A stretch of DNA of 64,000 nucleotides from Acinetobacter sp. C26M (GTDB lineage: Bacteria > Pseudomonadota > Gammaproteobacteria > Pseudomonadales > Moraxellaceae), in contig NZ_CP098478.1 in assembly GCF_023702675.1 (NCBI RefSeq), positions 3,162,001-3,226,000 of the forward strand. The letters are read 5' to 3'. Position numbers and translations under genes: made by a program. Under the pieces are notes generated by a model. That model was not told where the DNA came from. It saw only the letters and a program-made list of their open reading frames with translations, and ran no database searches. Positions 27,708-37,497 of the stretch are shown here, in pieces (position 1 is the stretch's first letter; each line of letters starts with the position of its first letter).

Positions 27708-28213
27708 TGGCTGTAAATAAGCATAGACCACATATTACAGTATTTTTAGAAGATTCACCATATAGAGAAATTTTTAACGGTATAAAACAAGTTAGCTTTG
27801 TTAACGAAAATATTTTAGATGTTAAAAATCCGTGTGGTGGATGGAAAAAAGTATTTAGCAACTTTGAAGAGAATTTAGAGTTAATCAATAAAAATATTCA
27901 TCAGCATGTTTTTCTAATAATGGATTACGATGATGAATTTGAGAAAAGAATGGAAAAATTTAATAAAATAATTTCAGATCAACCTTGTAAAGAAAGAGTA
28001 TTTTTATTCGGGATCGATAAAAGTGAAAGTGAAGATTTAAAAAGATTTCTCCATTGCACAGACAATGAAAAAATAGGTAAACTCTTAATTGAATCATGCG
28101 AAGAAAAAACGTATGAGCATTGGAGCAATATTCATTTACAGGCTAACTTTCCTGAAATAAATCGTTTCAAGGCCATTAGTATTTATAAGATTTTCTTAAA
28201 TTTTTGTAAATAA
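27707..28213 (+). CDS. Small protein with Toprim-like acidic motifs, partner of the upstream ATPase
   Basis: A 168-residue protein I cannot place in a named family. It begins with a beta-strand and Glu in HITVFLEDSPYREIF (E15). A second hydrophobic strand ends in acidic residues, HVFLIMDYDDEFEKR (D73, D75, D76). A Glu followed by a strand with D-x-D is the layout of the Toprim metal site in OLD-type nucleases. Helical, Lys/Glu-rich sequence follows. It overlaps the ATPase stop by one base, so the two are translationally coupled. The G+C is very low (13 of 60 bases in 27841-27900). A split ATPase plus Toprim nuclease, resembling the logic of OLD/RloAB/PARIS systems, is the preferred reading. 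Confidence 0.6.
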   Translation: MAVNKHRPHITVFLEDSPYREIFNGIKQVSFVNENILDVKNPCGGWKKVFSNFEENLELINKNIHQHVFLIMDYDDEFEKRMEKFNKIISDQPCKERVFLFGIDKSESEDLKRFLHCTDNEKIGKLLIESCEEKTYEHWSNIHLQANFPEINRFKAISIYKIFLNFCK

Positions 28214-28296
28214 TTTTTCCATTAATTAGTGGCATGAATAATTTCATATCAAGAATATTCATTCCACTTTTTATTTTTAATATTCTCTAAATTGAA

Positions 28297-28818
28297 TTAC
28301 AGATTCCTTAACACACCCAACTTATTCCAGATATCAGGTGTTAAAAAAGTTGTGACCAATTTATTTAAATCAATATAACGCAAGGTACCTTGCAACTGCT
28401 GTCTGACCGCTGGGTCTTTGACAATATCCTGCCCTGCACTCTGACCTAACTGCTGGAAAGCCTGTCCGACGGCTTGAATTCCCTCAGCCTGAATTACGGC
28501 CTTAGTCTGAGTCGAACACTGCTCCACAATCACACGCTGTAACACCTGTGCCAACTTCTGATCCAACTGAGTTTTCTGCTCAGGTGTGACATTACTAAAA
28601 GACTTTAAATCTGGATGTGCTGCCAAAGCAGTGAAAGTCCATTGCAAAACCGTGGTCTTATCCGCTGCCGTTGTGGCTTTCACTAAACAATCACTCAGTT
28701 GATCCACTGTTGGCCCTGCCATTGCCACTTGGGTTGTACCCAACACAGCCGCAGCCATCAACACAGAACGACTCAAATGAGAAAATTTACGGCGGACAGA
28801 AGTATAAACACGAGACAT
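28297..28818 (-). CDS. Exported protein of unknown function
   Basis: A 173-residue protein I do not recognise. Starting at 28818 it has a long basic N region and a hydrophobic core ending in a likely cleavage site (SVLMAAAVLGTTQVAMA-GP), so it should reach the periplasm. The mature part is helical and Gln-rich, with two Cys residues (SDCLVK and VEQCST) that could form a disulfide. A farther start at 28857 is possible but puts 13 extra residues before the signal. No neighbouring gene reveals its role. Confidence 0.65.
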   Translation of the reverse strand: MSRVYTSVRRKFSHLSRSVLMAAAVLGTTQVAMAGPTVDQLSDCLVKATTAADKTTVLQWTFTALAAHPDLKSFSNVTPEQKTQLDQKLAQVLQRVIVEQCSTQTKAVIQAEGIQAVGQAFQQLGQSAGQDIVKDPAVRQQLQGTLRYIDLNKLVTTFLTPDIWNKLGVLRNL

Positions 28819-28954
28819 AAGCACAGTTCCAAATTGCAATCTTTCCCTTTGTACCATGCTCTGTCTAGATCATCTGTTATGACGCTGTAAATTGCGTAAG
28901 TCCACGCCCTTAAAGCTTTGGCAAAATGTAAAGGTTATTAGGATTACAAATGAC

Positions 28955-29725
28955 TCAACCCGCACCCTCATAGTCCCATTCTTCTGGTATATTCGGCTGC
29001 TCAGGTGCTTTATTTAAATCAATATTCAAGTTGCGGCTGCCCTTAAACGATTTCTCACCCGAATCTGACGCAGGTGACACATCCAGACTGTAGCGATAAC
29101 GGAATTGCCAAAGCATCGGCTTGATCGGACGAATATCTAGGCCCAAACTATCTTCATCATGGCACTTGCCCTTAGAGCTTTCATAATCCTGTTCTGAGAA
29201 ACAGGCCCGAATCATGCGATAAAAATGAAAAGGATAGTTTTCAATAAAGCGATGCGTCTTACCTGAATCCTTTAACTCATAAAAGCTGGCACGCTCAACA
29301 CTTGCGCCACCACCTGAATATGATTCTGAAAAAGTATCAATCACCGCAACGGCATAACGGTTTTGCTCCATTGGAAATAGTTTAGGGAAAATATATTGGC
29401 TAGATCGTGCCATTTCTTCCGAAGCCGCCAACTGAATACGCCACTGCTTTAACAATTTAAAACCTGTGGTCGATGTCGCAAACTGGGCAATATTTCCCTC
29501 AGATAATAACCATAAGGTTTGATCTGGTGTTTTCAAACTCTGCCATTGTGCGCGCTGCTGACATAGCTCTTTGACTTGTTCACAGAGTTGCGTCTGCTCC
29601 GTTGCACTCAGTTGCCCCTTTTTAAAGTCAAGAATCTGTAAAGGTGCCGCAAAAACAGATGTACTAAAATAGGCAGATGCACCTATTAAAATCATTCCAC
29701 CTAAACCCATCTTATATTTAAGCAT
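28955..29725 (-). CDS. Exported protein of unknown function
   Basis: A 256-residue protein with a signal peptide (MGLGGMILIGASAYFSTSVFA-APLQ). The mature part has two close Cys (LCEQVKELCQQ) and a later pair (RACFSEQDY and KCHDED), a pattern that fits periplasmic disulfides. I see no catalytic motif and do not recognise the family. It lies 34 bases downstream of the DUF1176 gene on the same strand, so the two probably share a transcript. Confidence 0.65.
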   Translation of the reverse strand: MLKYKMGLGGMILIGASAYFSTSVFAAPLQILDFKKGQLSATEQTQLCEQVKELCQQRAQWQSLKTPDQTLWLLSEGNIAQFATSTTGFKLLKQWRIQLAASEEMARSSQYIFPKLFPMEQNRYAVAVIDTFSESYSGGGASVERASFYELKDSGKTHRFIENYPFHFYRMIRACFSEQDYESSKGKCHDEDSLGLDIRPIKPMLWQFRYRYSLDVSPASDSGEKSFKGSRNLNIDLNKAPEQPNIPEEWDYEGAG

Positions 29726-29759
29726 TGCATTTCCTTAGGTTATTTTTATATTCATAATA

Positions 29760-30824
29760 TTATTTGACAATCGCTTCGACCTGATCAAGTTCCCATACCC
29801 CACCTGCAGCAAGCCCTTTACACATCCCTGTCCAGCGATCTAGCGTATGTACAAACTTCTGTCCATCCCACACCCATTCATCACTCGACCAGCAATCACC
29901 AATACCACGCCCTTTCTGTGAGCTACTGATAATACCCGCATAAAACTCAGAAGCATGTTCAGTCACAAAGTTCGGTTTTGTCGTAAGTGATTCATCCAAC
30001 ACCCATGCACCTGATCCTTCGTTATAAGCACCACGCCAACACAAGGTCATCGCCAATACTTTTTTATTGGTCAATTTATACAGTTCAATCGCTTGCGGCT
30101 TTGTTTCACCACCATCATAAATCCCTTCACAAAACCCCTCTTGTTTTGGTGTCGGCTGTACCGCCATCAAATTACGATATAAGGCAGCATAACGTTTATT
30201 GTTTGGCTGCAAAGTCAGATAAGGCTTATTCGAGGTTTTAATCTGTTTTACCATGAATTTTGGTTGTGCAGCCAAGACATGCGACTCATCCACTTTGCCC
30301 TTTTTAATCAATGCGCCAACAGTACCAACACGCTTTTGAAAATCATCCATTTTCAATAAGACTGCAGTCATGCCCAAATCCGAAATTTGCCATTGCAAGT
30401 TCGCATTTTTAAAGATGATTTCGGTCTTTTTCTTGGATTGCTGCAATAAGACATTAACCTGTTGCCCAGACATCCTTCCCATTAACGGAAATTCAGTTCC
30501 CTCGAATGAGACCGCACCTAAATCTTTCCCATTCACATAGAAATGAATATTTTTAAGCTTGGCTGCTGGAAAAGACGGTTCTTCATAACGTGCCAATGCA
30601 AATTCCACTTGAACAGGCTGCCGTGCACCCGCCTGACGTGTCAAAAGTAGAGAAGCAGGTTCGTTGCGATATTCTTCATTCTGATAACCCGCTGCACGAC
30701 AAGTGCCTGTGTTACTACAATAAATTTCCCAATCTTGATGCGAGAATGAAATTCCTTTGATGTCTTGGGCAAAAGCACTAGAACTCATCGCCATAAAGCA
30801 ACAGGCTAAAAATATCTTGTTCAT
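29760..30824 (-). CDS. DUF1176-family periplasmic protein
   Basis: A 354-residue exported protein with signal peptide MNKIFLACCFMAMSSSAFA. The first part (FSHQDWEIYCSNTGTCRAAGYQ) and the end (GIGDCWSSDEWVWDGQKFVHTLDRWTGMCKGLAAGG) are typical of DUF1176 proteins, including conserved Cys residues likely to be disulfide-bonded. The family has no established function. It appears to form a two-gene unit with the following exported protein and is divergent from another exported protein at 30958. Confidence 0.75.
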   Translation of the reverse strand: MNKIFLACCFMAMSSSAFAQDIKGISFSHQDWEIYCSNTGTCRAAGYQNEEYRNEPASLLLTRQAGARQPVQVEFALARYEEPSFPAAKLKNIHFYVNGKDLGAVSFEGTEFPLMGRMSGQQVNVLLQQSKKKTEIIFKNANLQWQISDLGMTAVLLKMDDFQKRVGTVGALIKKGKVDESHVLAAQPKFMVKQIKTSNKPYLTLQPNNKRYAALYRNLMAVQPTPKQEGFCEGIYDGGETKPQAIELYKLTNKKVLAMTLCWRGAYNEGSGAWVLDESLTTKPNFVTEHASEFYAGIISSSQKGRGIGDCWSSDEWVWDGQKFVHTLDRWTGMCKGLAAGGVWELDQVEAIVK

Positions 30825-30957
30825 AAGACGTATTTCTCAATGCAATTTATTTATTATTCAGTCAAAATATTCTAAATCTTTTAAATTGATCACTTTGTAG
30901 GTTCTTGTATTTCAGAATATGTTAATTTTAACTCAACTCGAAAATACCAACTTAAGA

Positions 30958-31707
30958 ATGAAAACATTAATCTCCATTTCTACTGCACTATTGGCACTGT
31001 CTGCTACACTAACTCATGCCGAAGTCAGTAGCTTTAAGCCCATTTTCCCGAAATTTTCAAATACAGCACAACAACGCCAAGCCGAAAATCAAATATACAC
31101 ACTCGGTGAGGTATCCTTTGCCAACGATGTCCGTGTTCCCTTTTATGGCGTTACCGCACTTAACCCTGCCGATGATGGTCTATTAAAAGACTTTAAAAGC
31201 TGTACAGCGAAAAGCTGTCATTTTGATTTTAAACTGGATCCAAATCAGGCCAAACAACTTAAATTATTTGCGCTCCCTGAAATAGGTCTTGTACTGGTAC
31301 CTAAAAATTGGAGTGACGCAGAAGCAAGTGCTGGCGCAAATGGTACGGGTTCAGCCCTGCTGATGAGTCCAAATCAAAAACAGGCAATTGAATTATACGA
31401 CTCATCTTTCTGTGTCGGTTGCGGCATGCCCAATGCCACGCTTTATTTTCCTAACCTGTTAAAAGAAAGTGTTGAAAATGAATTTGGCGGCTATAAAGAT
31501 TCGCAGAAATTAATCAATGTAGTGCATCCTTCTAAACAAGTGGCTTTCTTTAGTTATCAAATTCCAAACTTGAATAATAAAACCCATGGCGTCGCAAAAT
31601 ACTATGATGAAGACACCTTTAATTTTAGAGAAATCATCGTGACGCTAGATAAATCACAACAGCACTTGGTTGGACCAATTTTAAATTTCTATCACTTCAG
31701 CCATTAA
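30958..31707 (+). CDS. Exported protein of unknown function
   Basis: A 249-residue protein. The ATG at 30958 gives a clean signal peptide (MKTLISISTALLALSATLTHA-EVSS); the earlier in-frame ATG at 30919 would hide it behind 13 residues. The mature protein contains a pair of Cys in SCTAKSCHF and a CVGCGMP motif at about residue 155-161. The latter looks redox- or metal-active but is not diagnostic. I do not recognise a family. It is divergent from the DUF1176 gene and convergent with a LysR regulator. Confidence 0.65.
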   Translation: MKTLISISTALLALSATLTHAEVSSFKPIFPKFSNTAQQRQAENQIYTLGEVSFANDVRVPFYGVTALNPADDGLLKDFKSCTAKSCHFDFKLDPNQAKQLKLFALPEIGLVLVPKNWSDAEASAGANGTGSALLMSPNQKQAIELYDSSFCVGCGMPNATLYFPNLLKESVENEFGGYKDSQKLINVVHPSKQVAFFSYQIPNLNNKTHGVAKYYDEDTFNFREIIVTLDKSQQHLVGPILNFYHFSH

Positions 31708-31720
31708 CGACCGCTAATTT

Positions 31721-32620
31721 TTAACAGGCTTGACTAGCCCTGAGCAAACTCAAGAAATGTTCAACCCGAATATTATTTTCTTTGGCTCGACAAATTGCGT
31801 AAATCGGTGCAATACAAGGTTTCTTGGCTTCTAAAGGTCGATAGATAATCTGTTTATTCCAAAAGTCTTGAATCGAAGCCGGCACAATAGAAAGTCCAAT
31901 CCCAGCAGCAATTAAATTGAGACTGGAAGTTAAACGTGGTGCTTCTTGTACGATATTGGGACTAAATCCTGCCTGATAGCAATTTGCCAGAATATTATCG
32001 AATAAGTCCTGTCCTGCAATACGACGATACAACACGAATTCATAAGGCTCTAAATCGACTAAGCGGATTGCACCGTCTTTGCCTGTTAATGGATGATTGC
32101 TAGGTAATGCAACAATCAATGGTTCATTCAACACATGAATACTTTGTACTTGTGCATGAATGGGCGCAGGTTTGCGTAAAAAGACAATATCCAGTTTTTC
32201 ATTGATCACCGCATCGGTTAAAGCCGTACTGCTATCCTCTTCCAAATGAATGGCGACAGCAGGAAACTTTTCCCTAAATTGACGCAATAATGCAGGAAGA
32301 AATGGATGTAAACCTGCGGAATTGGTAAAGCCAATATTAATTTGACCTTCCAAGCCTTGGGCTATGTTTTTTACCCGTTTCGGAATCGACTGGGCATGCG
32401 CCAAAATTGTGATTGCTTCTTGATATAAAGCCTTGCCTGCTTCGGTTACTTCCACGCCTCGCGGCAAACGTTTCAGTAATGAGGTATCCAATTCCTCTTC
32501 CAGACTTTTAATCAAGCGAGTCAGTGGTGGTTGTTGCATATGCAGTCGAACGGCCGCTTTAGAAATATTACTTTCCTCGACCACAGCAACAAATGCATTG
32601 AGCTTATGAATATCAATCAT
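31721..32620 (-). CDS. LysR-family transcriptional regulator
   Basis: A 299-residue regulator. The N-terminal winged helix reads LNAFVAVVEESNISKAAVRLHMQQPPLTRLIKSLEEEL in pieces, with the usual helix-turn-helix at residues 18-37. The effector domain contains GQINIGFTNSAGLHPFLPALL and LDIVFLRKPAP, close to the BenM/CatM-like subgroup in form. I chose the ATG at 32620 because AGGG lies six bases upstream. The longer frame to 32680 adds a hydrophobic, non-family start. It is divergent from the chromate-transporter genes and is probably their regulator. Confidence 0.88.
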   Translation of the reverse strand: MIDIHKLNAFVAVVEESNISKAAVRLHMQQPPLTRLIKSLEEELDTSLLKRLPRGVEVTEAGKALYQEAITILAHAQSIPKRVKNIAQGLEGQINIGFTNSAGLHPFLPALLRQFREKFPAVAIHLEEDSSTALTDAVINEKLDIVFLRKPAPIHAQVQSIHVLNEPLIVALPSNHPLTGKDGAIRLVDLEPYEFVLYRRIAGQDLFDNILANCYQAGFSPNIVQEAPRLTSSLNLIAAGIGLSIVPASIQDFWNKQIIYRPLEAKKPCIAPIYAICRAKENNIRVEHFLSLLRASQAC

Positions 32621-32720
32621 ACATACCCTAAAAGTATAGATAACAGCAAAAATAGCATTTGTGAATATACCACAAATCATCCATTCTATAGCTCACAAGG
32701 TTGAACAGAAAGGTAATCCA

Positions 32721-33293
32721 ATGAAAGCCCAAGCCCTATCAATACAGAATGAGCCACTCACCACTGCTCCTGATTGTAAGGCATTATTCACGGGATTTAT
32801 GAAGTTGGGGTTGATGGGTTTTGGTGGTGTTCTACCACTGGCACATCGCATTATCGTTGAAGAACACAAATGGATCGATGAAGGAAAATTTACCGACTTA
32901 CTTGGTGTCTGCCAGTTATTACCTGGTGGAAACATCATCAACATGTCGGTTGCAATCGGCATGGAATTCCAAGGTGTTAAAGGTGCGATCAGTTCAGTGC
33001 TCGGTTTGATCTCCGCACCCACTGCAATTGTGCTGATCATCTACCAAGTCTATGAGTATTTTCAGTACCTCCCAGCGGTTAAACACATGATTCAAGGTTT
33101 GGCCGCAGCAGCAGCAGGCTTATTGTTTGCGACAGGCTTTAAGATGCTCAAGCCGATTTTAAAAAGTTATCTGACCATTTTTACGATTGGATTAACCTTC
33201 GCGTTTATGATCTGGATCAAGCTGCCATTGGCACTGACTTTAGCCATTCTACTTGCCATTAACATGCTAGTTTTAGGAGTGAAAAAGTCATGA
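32721..33293 (+). CDS. Chromate transporter ChrA-type, first half
   Basis: A 190-residue membrane protein of the CHR family, short-chain (split) form. It has the family start FMKLGLMGFGGVLPLAHRIIVEE and the motif LLGVCQLLPGGNIINMSVAIGMEFQG, followed by several hydrophobic helices. The start at 32721 is preceded by AAAGGT. Split ChrA proteins work as pairs; the partner gene follows with a four-base overlap. Many such pairs have not been tested for chromate export, so the substrate is open. Confidence 0.88.
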   Translation: MKAQALSIQNEPLTTAPDCKALFTGFMKLGLMGFGGVLPLAHRIIVEEHKWIDEGKFTDLLGVCQLLPGGNIINMSVAIGMEFQGVKGAISSVLGLISAPTAIVLIIYQVYEYFQYLPAVKHMIQGLAAAAAGLLFATGFKMLKPILKSYLTIFTIGLTFAFMIWIKLPLALTLAILLAINMLVLGVKKS

Positions 33294-33805
33294 TCTTAGT
33301 TACCCTTGCTGTCGTGTTTACTCAGCTCTCGCTACTGGCTTTTGGTGGTGGTAATGCCATCCTGCCTGAAATGCAGCACCAAGTAGTGACCGTGCATCAA
33401 TGGATGAGTGCAGAACAGTTTAGTTCGCTGTTTGCCATGGCACAGGCTGCCCCAGGCCCCAATATGATGATCGTACCTTTGGTCGGTTGGCATGTCGCAG
33501 GCCCAGCAGGATTATTGGTGACTTCTCTAGCAAAATTCGGTCCATCTTCAATCATTACCATTTATGCGCTTAAATTCTGGGAACGCTTTAAAGATAATCC
33601 ATTACGCGCGCGTTTTGAAAAAGCCTTAAAACCGATTACCGTAGGCTTGGTTCTGGTCAGTGCATGGTTGATTGCGGACGCATCTGCACAAAACCTACTT
33701 CTGGTCATGATCGTGATTGTCACTGCAATCCTCGGTATGTTTAAAAAGATTCACCCACTCTGGGTCATGGCTGCGGGTGCAGGACTTGGAATTGCTTTCC
33801 TTTAA
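33290..33805 (+). CDS. Chromate transporter ChrA-type, second half
   Basis: A 171-residue CHR-family membrane protein with the mirrored family motif: FGGGNAILPEMQHQVV, then FSSLFAMAQAAPGPNMMIVPLVGWHVAGPAG, read in parts. Its ATG overlaps the first half's stop (ATGA). The two proteins would insert in opposite orientations and form one transporter. It ends at a strong terminator shared with the convergent peptidase gene. Confidence 0.88.
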   Translation: MILVTLAVVFTQLSLLAFGGGNAILPEMQHQVVTVHQWMSAEQFSSLFAMAQAAPGPNMMIVPLVGWHVAGPAGLLVTSLAKFGPSSIITIYALKFWERFKDNPLRARFEKALKPITVGLVLVSAWLIADASAQNLLLVMIVIVTAILGMFKKIHPLWVMAAGAGLGIAFL

Positions 33806-33818
33806 GCTTTAAACCCCA

Positions 33819-33853
33819 ATAAAAAAACCTGCTTAATGCAGGTTTTTTTATTG
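33819..33853. terminator. Bidirectional intrinsic terminator
   Basis: AATAAAAAAACCTGC pairs with GCAGGTTTTTTTATT, with A and T tracts on either side. It can end both the chromate-transporter pair and the convergent M13 peptidase gene. Confidence 0.9.
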
Positions 33854-33862
33854 AATCTCGAA

Positions 33863-35914
33863 TTACCAAATACTGACGCGTTTTTCAGGAGCCAAATACA
33901 TTTTATCTCCCTCTTTAATCTTGAAAGCATCGTAGAACGGTGCTTGATTGACTAAAGCGCCATTGGCGCGAACTTTATCTGGTGCATGTGGATCTGTTTT
34001 TAAATACACAATCGCTTGCGCTTCACGAGTTTTGGCACGCCAAACTTGCGCCCACCCCATATAGAAACGCTGCTCTCCTGTCTGCCCATCAATGATTGGT
34101 GCAGGTTTACCAGCCAAGGATAATTGATACGCTTTATAGGCAATCGACAGACCTGAATTATCGGCAATATTTTCCCCCAAGGTCAGCTCACCATTGACGT
34201 GATAACCTGCAATCGGCTCATAAGTATTGTACTGTGCCACTAAAGCCTGTGTTTTGGCTTTAAAGCGTTTGTGATCCTGTGCTGTCCACCAATTGCGCAT
34301 ATTGCCCAATTCATCAAACTGACTGCCTTGATCATCAAAACCATGACTAATCTCATGTCCAATGACACTGCCGATTCCACCATAATTCACCGCATCATCA
34401 GCATCGATATTAAAGAATGGCGGTTGCAATATTGCGGCTGGGAATACAATTTCATTTGATGATGGATTGTAATAGGCATTCACGGTTTGAGGGGTCATAA
34501 ACCACTCATCACGATCCACAGGCTTACCGAGCTTATCTATATCATCTTGATGTTCAAATTCTCTGGCACGAATCACGTTACCAATCAAATCACCATCTTT
34601 AATGTCCAGTGCTGAATAATCACGCCATTTCTTTGGATAGCCGACTTTAATCGATAAGCTGGCTAATTTCTTTTTAGCCTGCACTTTAGTTTCAGGGCTC
34701 ATCCAATCCAACTGGCTAATGCTTTGATCATAAGCCTGTATCAAGTTTTGAACCAATGTATCCATGCGTTGTTTTTTCTCTGCAGAAAAATGTTTTTCCA
34801 CATAGATTTTGCCTAGACCATCACCCAACACTGCATTTACTGTTTGTACACCACGCTTCCAGCGAACTTCTTGTTCTGCAACATCACGCAAGGTTTTGCC
34901 ATAAAATTCAAAACTTTCATCCACAAAAGCCTTGTTTAAGAACGGTGAAAAATTACTGATCAAGTTCCATTTAAAATAAGCTTTCCATACATTTAAAGGG
35001 GTTTGATTAATCACTGGATCAAGCGCTTTGAAATAACTTAATTGATGTACTTGGATAGTCTGAATTTTATCCTTGACGCCAACTGTCTTGAGATAACTAT
35101 CCCAATCAAAACGACGAGTTAATTTGTTTAAATCTTTAAGTGAATAAATATTGTAGCGCTTAGATAAATCACGGTTTTGTACATTACTCCACTGGATCTT
35201 GGCCAAGTCTGTTTCGAGCTTGAGAATTTCTTTTGCGTGCTGTGCCGCTTGCTGATCACCAGACAGTTGTAGCATCCGCTCAATATGCTTCAGATATTTG
35301 GCGCGAGTTTCGACAAACTTTTTATCATCTTTTAAATAATAATCTCGATCTGGTAAACCCAGCCGACGCTGAGCCAGACCTGCAATCATCACATCAGAAC
35401 GTTTCATATCTTGATCAATACTGATATCAAACGGTGTTCTAACTCCGATGCGAGAGAAATGCCCCATTAATTGAGCAAGGTCTTGTTTATTTTGAATTGC
35501 ATCAACCTGTGCCAATTCTTGCTGTAAAGGTTTAACTCCTTTCGCTTCAATCTCTTTTTCATCCATAAAGTTGGCATACAGACTTGAAACTTTTTGCTCA
35601 ACCGTTCCTGTTGCCCATTTTTGAGCGTTAAGCTCCTCAACAATGGTATGTAACTGATTGGTCGATAATTCATGTAATTCATTGAATGCGCCCCAACGTG
35701 ATTTGTCTGCAGGAATCTCAGTATCTTTTAACCATTTTCCATTCACATAGTCATAAAAATCGTGATTGGCTGATACGCTTGGATCAATATATTGCTGGTC
35801 TATGCCTGAGATTTTTTCAGTTGGGGAGGATTTTATTGCTTGGTCTGCCCAGACATTTGCAGTAAAAGCCATCAGTGCAAGTGCTAATGCACTTTTGAGC
35901 AATACAGGTTTCAT
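33863..35914 (-). CDS. M13 (neprilysin/PepO-like) metallopeptidase
   Basis: A 683-residue zinc endopeptidase with a cleavable signal peptide (MKPVLLKSALALALMAFTANVWA), so it is periplasmic rather than membrane-anchored. The zinc site is HEISH (HExxH) in VIGHEISHGFDDQGSQFD, with the third ligand in GENIADNSGLS. The substrate-binding NAYYNPSSNEIVFPAAILQPPF segment precedes it, and the C terminus ends in KRVSIW; M13 enzymes often end in CxxW but this one lacks the Cys. It should cleave short peptides. It is convergent with the chromate-transporter genes. Confidence 0.92.
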   Translation of the reverse strand: MKPVLLKSALALALMAFTANVWADQAIKSSPTEKISGIDQQYIDPSVSANHDFYDYVNGKWLKDTEIPADKSRWGAFNELHELSTNQLHTIVEELNAQKWATGTVEQKVSSLYANFMDEKEIEAKGVKPLQQELAQVDAIQNKQDLAQLMGHFSRIGVRTPFDISIDQDMKRSDVMIAGLAQRRLGLPDRDYYLKDDKKFVETRAKYLKHIERMLQLSGDQQAAQHAKEILKLETDLAKIQWSNVQNRDLSKRYNIYSLKDLNKLTRRFDWDSYLKTVGVKDKIQTIQVHQLSYFKALDPVINQTPLNVWKAYFKWNLISNFSPFLNKAFVDESFEFYGKTLRDVAEQEVRWKRGVQTVNAVLGDGLGKIYVEKHFSAEKKQRMDTLVQNLIQAYDQSISQLDWMSPETKVQAKKKLASLSIKVGYPKKWRDYSALDIKDGDLIGNVIRAREFEHQDDIDKLGKPVDRDEWFMTPQTVNAYYNPSSNEIVFPAAILQPPFFNIDADDAVNYGGIGSVIGHEISHGFDDQGSQFDELGNMRNWWTAQDHKRFKAKTQALVAQYNTYEPIAGYHVNGELTLGENIADNSGLSIAYKAYQLSLAGKPAPIIDGQTGEQRFYMGWAQVWRAKTREAQAIVYLKTDPHAPDKVRANGALVNQAPFYDAFKIKEGDKMYLAPEKRVSIW

Positions 35915-36076
35915 GATTTATCCTATTTATTTAAGTTTTAAGCGATCCAAGAGAGAAATGAAAAAAGATCATTAATTTTATCAAAGGACTATAGTGAAAC
36001 CACACGCTCAAATAAAGTAATTTTCACAGAAATGCATATGCAAACGTCACATAAGAAACAAATTAGATGAAACAAA

Positions 36077-36103
36077 AAAGCCTTAGCATCAGGCTAAGGC
36101 TTT
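36077..36103 (-). terminator. Intrinsic terminator of the SbmA-type gene
   Basis: On the minus strand AAAGCCTTAGC pairs with GCTAAGGCTTT and is followed by a T run, placed just after the stop of the SbmA-type gene. Confidence 0.85.
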
Positions 36104-36123
36104 CTCAATTTAAATCGTTTGGA

Positions 36124-37317
36124 CTAATCGAGTATTTTTTCAAAGGCTTTAAGACGCTTATGAATCGACAATAATTCGATAATTGTTTTCCATGAGCTAA
36201 TTAGATATTGGAAAGATTCACGAACCTTACCAAAAACCCCACCAATCTGGTTAATTAAACCAAGAGTTAACTTGCCTGCTGCAATCGCAGGGAATAAAAC
36301 GAATAGGTTGTAAATAACATCCAGTTGTCCGTACCACGTTGCAGTTAAATTAAAATAGGTGTAGTGAAAATATAGTCGAAAATAGTTGTGACGAACACGA
36401 CTAAATAACTCTTTTAATGTTGCAGGTTGTGCCCGATCTTCATGATCTTCACCATAAACCAATTCCTTACGAAATGCAGCTTCAACTTTTTGGTTGTTGA
36501 ATTGCAAACCAGGCAGTTTTATCCCGACCACCATGAGCAATACTGTACCGAAGATTGCCCAAACGACCGCGGCCCAAACTAAAGAATATTGCAGCTCACC
36601 TATGATCGGAATTTCAGGGACATGCTTTGAAAGCTGGAACAATAATGGCAAAAATGCGATCAATGTCATGATTGCTTTGACCAACTCAACACCCAAATCT
36701 TCCACAATGGTTGCAAAACGCATGGTATCTTCTTGCACACGTTGCGCCGCACCTTCGACATGGCGTAGCTTAGGCCAATGTTCGGTATAGTATTCATTCA
36801 TGGCTGTACGCCAGCGGAAGACGTAATGACTGGTAAAAAAAGCATTCACGACGGCTAAAGTCACACCGACCATGGCAATATATAAAAACACCATGGTCTC
36901 TTTATACAAGTCAGTAATACTACCTCCACCATTGGTCAGCATATTTTGAATCATGTCCCAAAATGGTACATACCAAGCATTTACAGCGAGGCTGACCTGC
37001 ACCCCAAACCAGATATTAAACAAGATAAATGCAGAGCCCCAAATCGACCAGCGCTGCCATTTATTATCTGAAAATATTCGCCAAAACCCTGCAAATAATG
37101 CCGTTGCCACAATAAACCAAAGATAGAACCAGAGTGAAGAAGGCTCCCAAAATCGATTAACTCCGACAGATAACTCTGCTTCAGCATAGCCCTTAGGAAA
37201 ACCTAGATATTCACCCCAACTATGACCGCCTGTATACCAGAGCAGCATATTGAGTGCTAACCACACAAGCACTGAAATAAAAAACAGGCGTGGGTTTGGA
37301 AAGAATGACTTAAACAT
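36124..37317 (-). CDS. sbmA: SbmA/BacA-family peptide transporter
   Basis: A 397-residue inner-membrane protein with about seven helices, an ABC-exporter-like membrane fold without an ATPase domain. Family features are the [15 protein letters not shown] block, [37 protein letters not shown] and the C-terminal [15 protein letters not shown]. SbmA uses the proton gradient to import peptides such as microcin B17, bleomycin and proline-rich antimicrobial peptides. I use the ATG at 37317; the TTG further out sits directly on the AAGGA site. A terminator follows. Confidence 0.92.
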   Translation of the reverse strand: MFKSFFPNPRLFFISVLVWLALNMLLWYTGGHSWGEYLGFPKGYAEAELSVGVNRFWEPSSLWFYLWFIVATALFAGFWRIFSDNKWQRWSIWGSAFILFNIWFGVQVSLAVNAWYVPFWDMIQNMLTNGGGSITDLYKETMVFLYIAMVGVTLAVVNAFFTSHYVFRWRTAMNEYYTEHWPKLRHVEGAAQRVQEDTMRFATIVEDLGVELVKAIMTLIAFLPLLFQLSKHVPEIPIIGELQYSLVWAAVVWAIFGTVLLMVVGIKLPGLQFNNQKVEAAFRKELVYGEDHEDRAQPATLKELFSRVRHNYFRLYFHYTYFNLTATWYGQLDVIYNLFVLFPAIAAGKLTLGLINQIGGVFGKVRESFQYLISSWKTIIELLSIHKRLKAFEKILD

Positions 37318-37497
37318 CGTGCTTAACAATCCTTGTCATGTTGCAATTAATCGTATAGGTCATCCTATGACCTAAAACTTAAGATTAACTGATAAAAAAG
37401 TTTTATGATTTGTAGTTATTTACCTGTTTTTCTCTATTTTTAATAGCTTTTTGTAGAGGTTTTACAATTTGTTTTTTGCCTGAATATTTGTTGAGTA

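Noticed and set aside
32693..33040. A 115-codon minus-strand frame
   Set aside because: It is antisense to the first chromate-transporter gene, which has family motifs and a ribosome site.
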